This document shows positions 46,311 to 55,800 of a DNA stretch of 64,000 nucleotides, piece after piece. The notes under the pieces were generated by a model. That model ran no database searches, was not told where the DNA came from, and worked only from the letters and a program-made list of their open reading frames with translations. The stretch lies in NCBI GenBank assembly GCA_038503035.1, contig JAVSML010024355.1:339388-403387 (forward strand), in the 5' to 3' direction. Position numbers and translations under genes: made by a program. How positions within the stretch are numbered: position 1 is the first letter of the stretch; every line of letters starts with the position of its first letter. This DNA is from Crocodylus rhombifer (taxonomy: Eukaryota; Chordata; Crocodylia; Crocodylidae).

Positions 46311-46855
46311 GGGTACAGACATTCAAAAAGTCAGAGGTGGAATTGATCTGAGTGACTCGATTTTCTGTAAGCGGCATATTTTAGATCAGTTGCAAGCAGA
46401 ACACACATTTACCCTTTGGTGGGGGGTATAAGGGGGAAGGGAAACTTAAGGTGCCTATACATGTGCAGCAAGGCTGCTCTGATGTACTATAATTACAGTG
46501 CATGGGAGCATGGTAATTATGGTGCTCCAGCAGACTCCAGCATCATGTGTATTACCGTCTTTGTGGTGAAAAATGGCAGCAGGGGCACTTTAACTAAAGC
46601 TCATTCAATGAGCTTTAGTTAAAGCACCCCTGCTGTCATTTTTCAGTATGGGGATGCCAATACATGTGATGCTCTGGGTGCACCAAAAGCTGCTGTAATT
46701 AAAGCATCCCCCCACTCCCAGAGCATGTTTATAAACACCCTTACACTGGGTTCTGTCATTTTTAAACCAGTCTATGTGTGCAGAACTTCTGTTCTGTTAT
46801 GCGTATAGACCAGTTTCTGATCACTTATACTGGTAAAAGTCTAATGTCTATACCT
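46311..46855. mobile_element. MITE family A, interrupted copy
   Basis: The left end GGGTACAGACATTCAAAAAG and the inverted right end AGGTATAGACATTAGACTTT form the terminal repeats. The left part matches 21472 and 37915 (GGAATTGATCTGAGTGACTC). The right part (46743-46855) has AAACCAGTCTATGTGTGCAG and CAGTTTCTGATCACTTA as in 38545-38620. A family-B MITE is nested in the middle. Confidence 0.65.
46448..46742. mobile_element. Palindromic MITE (family B), nested copy
   Basis: The left AAGGTGCCTATACATGTGC and the inverted right AAGGGTGTTTATAAACATGC are the terminal repeats. The core (about 46571-46645) is a near-perfect inverted repeat around AATGGCAGCAGGGGCACTTT and CTAAAGCTCATT, with a short loop. 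The whole 295-bp unit can be drawn as one long imperfect hairpin. Family A sequence resumes immediately after it. Confidence 0.82.
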
Positions 46856-46934
46856 GGCCTCTGGGATTCTTTTGAATCTACAACTCACACAGGCCAGGCA
46901 TACACCATTTGCCCTTTCCTACCCCAGGATTGGG

Positions 46935-46968
46935 CTGAATGCTTGGCTTTTATCAGCTATAATACAAT
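46935..46968. repeat. Exact 34-bp direct repeat, right copy
   Basis: Identical to 46037-46070. Flanking sequence diverges at once on both sides (TTTTTAGATTT against AGCTGCACAATC on the right). Confidence 0.97.
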
Positions 46969-49607
46969 AGCTGCACAATCAAGAAAAGGAAACAAAGTAA
47001 GGAAGAGTATGGTCTGGAGTTTGGTGGGCTGATTGAGTAGCAATTCCTCTCTTGGGTCTAAGTGAGTAGGCCAGGCTTCAGACACTGTTTTTCTGATCTG
47101 GGGCCCTGTGATAAGGGCCGTAGGCCTTTTTTTTTGAGGCTGCTTCTTTCTTAAAGGCTTCTTGAAGGGAATATATTCTTTTATTTATTTTGGTTCTCCC
47201 TTGGCTTGTGCCATTGACAGTAACAGTGAAGAGAGATCCTACAGAAACTGTCGATTCCTATAGCTTCCTAAAGAGGGCAGCTACATGTAAAACCACTTTT
47301 ACTATTTCCTTTTGTGTAGTGTACTTCAGTAAAATGAATACAGTAAACAATGCTTGAGGTAATCATTCACTGATTTTTCCTATGCACCATACCTATGGCC
47401 ATTCAACCTTTCTACTTACCTTCTCCTGCTATGGGCTATCCATTTGATTATTAATAAAAGTACTAAAACTCAGTTCGTTTCTTTGAAGATAGAGCAGGAT
47501 TTTGAGTTTGGAGTTGCGTCCTTCAGAGTGGGTCTGATTGCTTCTTCAACTTCTGTTTATACAATTTTACAAAATTTTGGCAGGTATCAAGAGAACATAC
47601 CAGGGTGTTGGCTTTTATGAATCCCCTAGGATGCAAAGTCAAGCTGACTGGATGAACTTTGGTTACATATTCCAGACAGGCACAATGACTCTATTTATTC
47701 AGGCTTGGCAGCCTGAATGCAGATTGACTCTGTGGGTAATAAATTTTCACAGCCACAAAACTTCAGCAGCAACCAACCTGATCCTGAGGAAGAAAATGCA
47801 TACAAGGAAGCAGACTTTGGTTGCAAAAGACGTTAGATTATTATTCCATATATGTGTACCAGTCAGTTAATTTATTTGGCTATTGACTGACATGAATGGC
47901 ATAAATGATTTCAGACTTTTTCCCTCTTAAAGGAACTGCTTCCTATTACAAAATTTTCATATTGTAAAAGGACAAGAAGAAAAGAAAAGAAAAGAAAAAA
48001 AGAATTTTCTCATTACAGTTGGCAATTTCCTTTTAATATTACACCCAAGACTGGTTTAAGTTATCCTGTGACCTCTACAATGAAGAGCATAGAATTATAA
48101 TAGCAAGGTTTTGTGTGCAATTCCATACTTCAGGAAACTGAAAGGCAATGACTACCGCAATTCAGTATTCTGAACAATCTTAAGTATAATTTTGACACCT
48201 TCATGCTATGCTACAAAGCTTCAGACATTTTCTGAGTGAGATGATGACAAAATGATTACTCCATGCTTTATAAAACAAAATGAATTAGCTCCTTAACTTG
48301 CAGATTTATGTTAACTACCTATCTACCTGTTAATTGTGTGCTCTTCAACTATTGATTGGGGATTTAAATGTATATGTTCTTCAGTTTGTTTGGAGTAAAA
48401 TATGCCAACAGGAAATTTTCCTCTACATATTAGAGTCTATGATCATCGCCTGTAAAATTACAATGATCAGTTTAAATGGATAAACTATACTCATTAAAGG
48501 GGAAAGGTACATTTAAGTCATTAAAATTAAGAGACTGGCTAATAAGTGTAGATAATGTAATTACTGTAGGCTCACACACACTCTGCTCAAACCTGTTTTC
48601 CTTTGCTTCTCTCAAGTCAGAGAATCTTGCCTGCTGTTACTCCTAAAATACGGTACAGATTCGGTAATGCCTTGCACACGTCCTCTATTGAAGCTGTTAT
48701 GTATCCATTTCTCATCTTGATTTCTTTACTACTATCATTTACATCCTCCTCACCTGGATGAAAATACATATTTCTGTCTTCAGACCTTATCAGAGACAAT
48801 CGCATTGTCCCAAGCTGAAGCCTAATTCATCAGATCCTACCCTTGATTAAGACTCAGCTCTTCTCTCTAAACTAAGGGTACACTACAACACTTAAAATCA
48901 GACTTGTCTTTTGCTAAAATATTTATATCATACTCCCTGATCTCTGTAATACCCTTGTGCTCTGTTATTGTCCCCCCAGACATTATTTTCCCTCTTAGAG
49001 CATGTGTATCCTGAAAGTTTACTGTATCAGACAGTGCTATATAGAGAGGCAGAGCCAAAAAGATTTTTTCAGTGCCTTATGAGCATGGCAAAACTGTTTC
49101 TGGTAAAGGGGTAGTGTGTATGGAGCAGTGCAATATGTTTGAGTATGCTGTTGCCTGGCATAGTAAGTTGGAAGTGTAGACAAGACATGCCCCTACTTTA
49201 CCTTGCCTAGTTTGTCTATAGGATGTCCATTAAACTGTCTAGACATACAAGAAAAGTAATGAAATCTGAAGGGTTTCATGGTGAAATACATTAAACAAAA
49301 GAAATTGTATAAATATGTTAAATAATTTAATCCATGTGCTGAATCTTTTTACCATCTAAGAGCTTCATTTAAAACTGGTGAAATGTTAGCATATCTAATA
49401 TTAAAGGGTTTTAACTGGTTTATAGTTTGGAAGATGTTTTAAAATAATAGACATTACAGCTGAAGAATCTGAAGACAACAAGATCAACATTTTCATGCTG
49501 GAGTGCCTTGAGTCGCACATTTAACTTCATGCCTCATCAGATACAAACTAATCAAATCAGTCCCTGATTCGGGCTGAATCCGAATCCTAATCAAATATGG
49601 CCTGTTT
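46969..49607. other. No recognised gene
   Basis: Apart from the AAAAG tract nothing was identified. Two neighbouring minus-strand frames (48617-48805 and 48867-49058) have protein-like composition but no recognised family. Confidence 0.5.
47968..48003. repeat. (AAAAG)n-like microsatellite
   Basis: A purine run of AGAAAAGAAAAGAAAAG units, slightly imperfect. Confidence 0.85.
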
Positions 49608-49979
49608 TGCACACCCGTTGTAATTACCACGCTCCAGCAGACTCCAGCGTCATGTGTATCAGCATCCCTGCACTGAAAAATGGCGGCAGGGGATGCTTGA
49701 ACTGAAGCTCATTCAATGAGCTTTAGTTAAAGCACACCCACCACCATTTTTCAGCGCAGGGATGCTGATACACATGATGCTGGAGTCTGCTGGAGCGTGG
49801 TAATTACCACACTCCAGCAGACTCAATTAATTTAGTGAGCTTTAGTTAAAGCACCCCTGCCACCATTTTTCAGTACAAGGATGCAGATACATGTGACACT
49901 CCGGGTGCTTTAGTTAGGGTGCTTCTCGGAGCCACTCTAAAACACCCCTTCCCCCGCAGCACGTCTAGAAACACCCTTA
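49608..49979. mobile_element. Palindromic MITE (family B), rearranged copy
   Basis: The right terminus in reverse (TAAGGGTGTTTCTAGACGTG) is the family-B end, while the left terminus is degenerate. Inside, the arm containing CTCCAGCAGACTCCAGCGTC occurs in direct and inverted forms and an extra partial arm follows (49807-49890). This copy is therefore longer and more symmetrical than the others, probably by internal duplication. Confidence 0.75.
49621..49806. repeat. 186-bp near-perfect palindrome
   Basis: The arms of about 90 bp (49621-49711 and 49717-49806) are reverse complements with only scattered mismatches. Both outer ends read TAATTACCACGCTCCAGC inwards. The centre is CATTCAATGAG. Confidence 0.88.
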
Positions 49980-50698
49980 GTGCATATGGAGTCGGGGTGG
50001 GGGGTGCTGTGCTTGGTTTCTGGGGGGTCTAAAGAGGAGTTTTAGGCTTTCAGATTTACCTCCTGCCTAAATTTATATCTGCAAGTTTAAAGAATCTGAA
50101 TCTTTACAACAGAATTCTTTTTTTTGTTTAATGGACTGATCCAAAAATATTTCTGGGATGCATCAAGTAAATAAATCAGGAGCAGTGTAGAACATTTCCA
50201 ACAAGTACAGTAGTTAGCACAAATAATCTGGCATGAAGCAAGCACATCTGTTATTATGTTTAGAGTACTTTCAATTATTTTGATAACCTCTACACATACT
50301 TAAAAAAATACCAGCAAAGTATTACTTTTAAAGAAATCTATCTTAGTGTTAACCATTCTACAAAGGGGACATCTGTACCACCTCTACAGTAAACCTAAGA
50401 TCACCTATGAGAAACAAGCCACAGCCACTTGCTTTTGTTCTGTACATGCTACATGCTGAAAAAGGACATTTGGTTCCTGTCAGATGGGTCCAGCACTGCT
50501 CTCCGGAGCTCTCAACATACAGAGATCTTGAGTATAACTTTGGGCATGCTCCACAAAATGCTGCATGGCATTTTTTTACTATGTGGCACATGCAGAATAG
50601 GAGTGAGTGGGTGGGACTTGTCTCCTGGCAGCAACCCTATGATTACCATACGGAGTGTATAGGGCATATGAGTTGCAGCTTAATGCAGTAGCTCTTAC

Positions 50699-50750
50699 CT
50701 GATCATTCTCTTCTTCATCACTACTTAACTTGAGGTCATCTTCTAGCATT
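50699..50750 (-). CDS. AFF3: AFF-family (probably AFF3) internal coding exon
   Basis: Read on the minus strand this is a 52-bp exon. It is preceded by a strong pyrimidine tract and TTCTCCAG acceptor (50751-50758) and followed by the consensus donor AG|GTAAGAG (GT at 50698-50697). The first base completes a split codon; the rest reads MLEDDLKLSSDEEENDQ and ends on a codon boundary. This acidic block is a signature of the AF4/FMR2 family, nuclear scaffold proteins of the super elongation complex that recruit P-TEFb and regulate transcriptional elongation. From memory, AFF3 carries almost the same peptide with one D/E difference, whereas AFF2, AFF1 and AFF4 diverge after the serines, so AFF3 is preferred. 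No neighbouring exon was recognised, which fits the very long introns of AFF2 and AFF3. Family assignment is firm; the paralogue is less certain. Confidence 0.8.
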
Positions 50751-51962
50751 CTGGAGAACAAAAAAAAGAAGAAATGTATTACCATTTATCAAAATAATTT
50801 AGATATGACATTTCATACTTTCTACAAAGGCAAAGTTTAATAATGTGCTTTTTGTATAAAAAATTAAAATATAGTAATTTATCTCAGTTACTGCACATAA
50901 ATGACATCCTTCTTATGGTTATTCTTAGCTAGCAAATCCCCATGAGCTTGTTAATTCTTTTCTGAATATAAATACCTGAGGGAAACAAATGTTTGCTACC
51001 AGTAGCCATAGATTTTATAGAAAATGATTGCTTTGTGCATCGTCAAGTAACAAATTTTTAAACAGCATAAAAGAAACATTCTATTGATGCTGACAAATAG
51101 GCACTCCCAAATAAAGGAAAAGATTGCTCCATAAGGTGTAAAACTTACAAAATGCAAGTAAATATGTATCCTAGCAGGATTGTGCTATCAAATATGATTC
51201 ACTTTGTTTCCTAAATGCCACGGTTGCAGTGTTAAAAGTTTGAAGCAACAATGACTTATTGACTGAAATAATTAAAACCAAAATGTATTGTTGGAATACT
51301 CAGAAGTATTTACAGTTCTCATTTGCAAATTGAAAACAATGCACTTTTTCTAATAGGAATCTCCTTTTCTAGCACCTGCACTCTAAGTTATTTAATTTTG
51401 TTTGCAAAAAAGGGGGGCTTGTTTTTACCTCTTAGTACTTTATTGCAGCCTACCATTAAGATAACTAACAATTAACAGAGTTTAGAAGGTGTGAAGGCTT
51501 CCCTCAGTTTTTGAAAGGTCTCCAATAAAGGGATCCTACTCCTAAAATGCCTTTCTAATAACAGTGCTTTGAAAAGTAGCTAATTTTTCTTGTATTCTGT
51601 AAAAAGAGAATCTGTAATTTAGTCCTGACTACAGGAGAAAGCTTGGTGAACAATTTAAATGCATTCTGTGAGGTGGGTGGTCCCCAGAGAGTAAATATAT
51701 CAAGGAGACGCATGTAATCATTTCAAAATACCTCCTTGTATTTGTGCCTAGATCTCAGAAGGAGGTGGCTGAAAAACTTAATATGTAAACTGGTAACAGG
51801 ATGAGTATCACAAATTCACAAATTCAGAGAGAAGGCAAAAGAACATGATGCCCTACTGGTGAGCACAGAATCACAGCTATTGGCTTCAACAGCAATCACC
51901 ACCACTGCTGCAGAATAGCTTATTGTGGCAGACGTAGTTTGGTTAATCAATGCCCTTTATGG
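50751..51962. other. Intron upstream of the AFF exon
   Basis: Begins with the pyrimidine-rich acceptor tract (minus strand) and continues as AT-rich DNA. No second exon was recognised. Confidence 0.55.
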
Positions 51963-52490
51963 GCTCGTCCACACATGCAGGCACGTAAGCTTGCAGCAGC
52001 TCAAAAAGAAGCACGCAAATTTGAGCTGGGGCTTTTTGCCTCAGTGCATGGGCCCAGACATACACTTTGGTGAAAGCTTCCTGCACTCTCTATCTACTGC
52101 AGCAGTCTGGCAGTGGGGGCTGCTGCCTGGCTGTGACCTGCTGCCACCTGCAACAGCATGTGGCCCCAAGGCTGCATGCCTGCCAGACACGGATGGGGAC
52201 TGCATGGCCATTAGAGGCATCTGCACTTCTGGGCCAGCTGCCAGTGGGCTATGGCTGCAGAGCTGGCCTTTGTGTGGCACTACTGCTGTGTGCGCCACCA
52301 CCCAGCCATCTGGGCAGCTATCGCCCGGAAGATGTTCTCAGTGTGGTGGCCTGCTTTGACTGTCAAAGCATGTCTTCCTGGCCCCAGGAGGTCAGCCACT
52401 TCCAGCTTGGTCCCAGTTGCCAGCTCTGAGCAGGCTCCTCTGATTGGGTCCTGTCAGTTGCCTCCCTAGCAGGAATTCTGGTGTTTCCTA
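51963..52490 (+). mobile_element. GC-rich MITE-like element
   Basis: It opens with GGGCTCGTCCACACATGCAG and GCAAATTTGAGCTGGGGCT, shared in inverted orientation with 41489-41612. It then becomes strongly GC-rich (CTGCCTGGCTGTGACCTGCT and similar) to about 52440. Its right boundary and terminal repeat are unclear. Overlapping frames of up to 144 codons appear compositional. Confidence 0.45.
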
Positions 52491-52598
52491 TTTAAAAACC
52501 ACAAAATCCCTGATAAAAAAAATCCTGAAGTCACTCTTTAAAATACTCCAAAATCCATCTTCTTCTACAAGTAAAACAAAAGACCACTAGATATATCT

Positions 52599-52602
<4 letters not shown>

Positions 52603-52629
<27 letters not shown>
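52603..52629. repeat. (AG)n microsatellite
   Basis: About 13 perfect AG units. Confidence 0.97.
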
Positions 52630-52886
52630 TATCAAATCAGTTGGGCAATGTTTTATTGATATATTTATAATTTTAAAGCAGTTTGGAAGCCTACCAGTGC
52701 CTCTATCATCATAATAAAATAAATTCTAACTATCTATACAGTTTGGCATTGACTTTTGACTTCTTTGTTGTAGAAAAATCAGAGATGCCCTTACCTGCTT
52801 CCCTCACCAGGATATGTAGCACTGAGTAGCACTGAGTGACCTGCCTCTGCCCTTGCCCCTCACTCTCAACCTACAGCCTTCCCCCC

Positions 52887-52896
52887 NNNNNNNNNN
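52887..52896. other. Assembly gap (10 N)
   Basis: Ten undetermined bases following a C run. Confidence 1.
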
Positions 52897-55800
52897 GGAT
52901 TATATTCAGTTGCATTAATTGCACCTGTAGACATGCTTTCTTTGGAGGTGCCTAATTCTCTCCATCAATTAGATAGGCCTTAGGTGTAGGAACTGTTAGC
53001 CCAAACCCCACAGTAGAAACACTTCAGAGTTGGCCTCAACACCTGATGAGGTACAAACTATAATGCATTTGTGTGCTACTATTGCATGCCAGAAGTAATT
53101 TCTTATACCTTATTACCACATTATAATGGCCTCTTAACAGCTAGACTAATCAAGAATTAATGAGGCACTAAAACATTTTAAGGAACAATGAAGGATTAAA
53201 AAAATTCCCTGGTATGTTTCATTTAAAAAGCAATTCATTTAACAGTCATAGCTCTCACTCACAGTCATGTAAAAAGTCTTGGTACTTAAAAAAAAAAAAA
53301 TCAGTTGCAATGTTTTATTCATTTATCAGTTATTTACTTAAGTGGGTCCCTCGCAGTAACTGAAAAACGGAGAGAATTCCAAATGGACTGAAACTCTATG
53401 AATACACGTCTGTCTGGCCTGGGGCCCACATTCCACTCCTTCATGTCAATCCACTTATAAACTCCCCTACTTAGAAGTTTAAAGCAAATTCATTTAAAGG
53501 TGAACTGCAAAACTAAAACAGAAGGGCAGTAAACCTAGATTAACATGATTATAAAATGAAGTTTTTGTTCCTTTTGAAACACCGTTGTTATTATTATATT
53601 CTTTCGCCAGGGCAGTCTCCCCTTTAATCAAAATAAAAAGTGATGAGGAGCCTGCCTGATTCTACACAATGTCAATCTTGGTGGTTGATTTATCTGAAAA
53701 AGGCAAGCACTTTCCAGTAACGAAATAGGTGGAAAATAAAAAGTAGAAATGACTCAGAATAACAGCATTTCATATAAAGGTTATGTTATGATTTTGTTGA
53801 ACTGCAACTATGAAATAAAAGCTAAATTAAGCCCCCAAATATGTGCGAAATGTTTTTACCACTAGGCAATAGGGGAAAGTCAGTATAAAGAATGAATTTT
53901 AGCTTTTAACAGTTTCTCTGGCAAAATCATGGGGCAATGTTTTGGTTTTCTCAGGAAATTCGGAATGTGTCACTCCGTGATAGATATTACTACAATTATT
54001 AGGTCATAAACAGTCATTGAAATTAAATCAATTCCTAATGTAATGGAAAAACAAAAAGCACACTAATTTCTCATCCCTTTTTTATGAAATTATAGAGAAG
54101 ACATACATGTTAAACTAATGCACCAACAAAAAGGCCAGTTGATTAAATAGGCTTACTTATCAATCATGCTAAAAATCTATATTAAAACCAGAAGGCAAGA
54201 ACATCCATATCTGAGGCCAAAACTTTGTACTCATTTTGCCTTGCAATTAAAATTATGTGGCCAAACTAAGATGTAGAGGTACAGAGTTTAGGCACTTTAT
54301 AAATCATTTGAAAGGCAGCTATTTACCCTGATAATTTGAAATCTAAACTAAAGTGACACGAGGAAGAAATACAAATGATGATTTGGAGGGTTAGTGGATT
54401 TGGAGAGAGGCTTAGAGGATTTGGAGGATGAAGTATGGCAGATAAAGGAGGGTAGAAGGAGTCAGGAAGAAATGACCTGTTAGAAACTGGATGGCGTCCA
54501 GAGTCCAAGCTGAGGTTTTTGGCGAGTTCAGTAACATCAGAAGGATGTATAGGTTGGTGCAGTTGCAAAGGAACTCTAAGGAGCTTGGGCTTCAAACTAC
54601 TTCCACAGCTCTTCCCACTGGTGCTAAGCCATGCTGCAGAAGTGCACACATGTTTTCTGCAGCATTATATCACATGTCAAGCTACATTCCCATTTCTGTG
54701 GGCTTAAGTCCTTGTGTTTTTATTTGATTTTGTGCACAGCTATGTTCTACCTGGTCTCCTGACTACAGTTTGGTGGCCAGAATAGGGGAATAGGCTCCAG
54801 CAGCTTCCCAGACTATCAGGCATTAGGTAACTCAGCTGTGAGCCCACAATTGAGACATTACTTGCACCCTGCACATTCATTCTGTTCTCTGCAGGACACC
54901 AAAAACTTCAGTGTGAACTAATCTCTATCTGGTGAGTCTTTAAAATGATTGCAATGCATACTGACAATTCTCTTCAAAACAAACCCAGATTTCTGTGAGA
55001 CTGGAGTGACTGACACATGCACACACAGAAACAACACAATGTTTTCATTTTTCTCGGAGTATAAAAACGTGATGGCAAGAGCAGAAAGTATTTACTTTTC
55101 ATCCAGGCACCAAAGATTTCAGGCTATCAAGGGTATTGGAAGCTCTGTTCATTTTATGTTGAATTCAAAGTTTATGTAACTACACTGAAGTCGAACCTAA
55201 TTGACTAAGTCAATTAAAATAAATAAAAATAATTTTACAATGGAGGTATCCCTGGTATTTATATTCTTTACATAGTATCTGGGTATGCAGGTTGATAATT
55301 AGTTCTTTCAGCAGATGTGGTCATAGTGAATTATATACGGGTTGAAATTATCACTAGTCATTTGCAACTCTCAGCCAGTTACACATGCAGAACTCTCACT
55401 ATCAGCATAAAAATTATTTGTATATATTACATATAATTAAAACACCTTTGGATCCTATTTACCCATCGAGTCACCTGTAAATGTTTCTTCTTGGTCATTC
55501 TATTGGCTTCTTGAGTTATGGAGCTGAAATATCTCCTGATTCTTATATATATTCCCCCATGGTAGAGACAACACAATCCTACTTTTGGCCCTATGAAGCT
55601 CCTTATGATAGCACACTCCTTAGGGGTGAGGTCACTGATACTGTCTCAAAGCAGAAGCTGGGAATTGTGCTATAAGAATGGCTCAGGGGAAGGTTTAACT
55701 CTCTAAAAGTCTATCTCAGCTCCTATTACAAGGAAACGTCTTTGGAGTGGAGGAAAGGACATCCATTTCTAGACAATGATGTTGATGACAATCAGTTTCC

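Noticed and set aside
49621..49979. CRISPR-like array or regular tandem repeat
   Set aside because: The repeated blocks are inverted and direct modules of a MITE, not evenly spaced repeats with unique spacers, and the DNA is vertebrate nuclear.
51925..52429. 120-144-codon frames in the 52-kb GC-rich block
   Set aside because: Several frames are open at once in the same GC-rich transposon-like DNA; no domain and no homology recognised.
54323..54649. 108-codon minus-strand frame near 54.5 kb as a possible exon
   Set aside because: Ser/Pro/Leu-rich peptide without a recognised family, overlapped by open plus-strand frames; no splice signals in a convincing arrangement.
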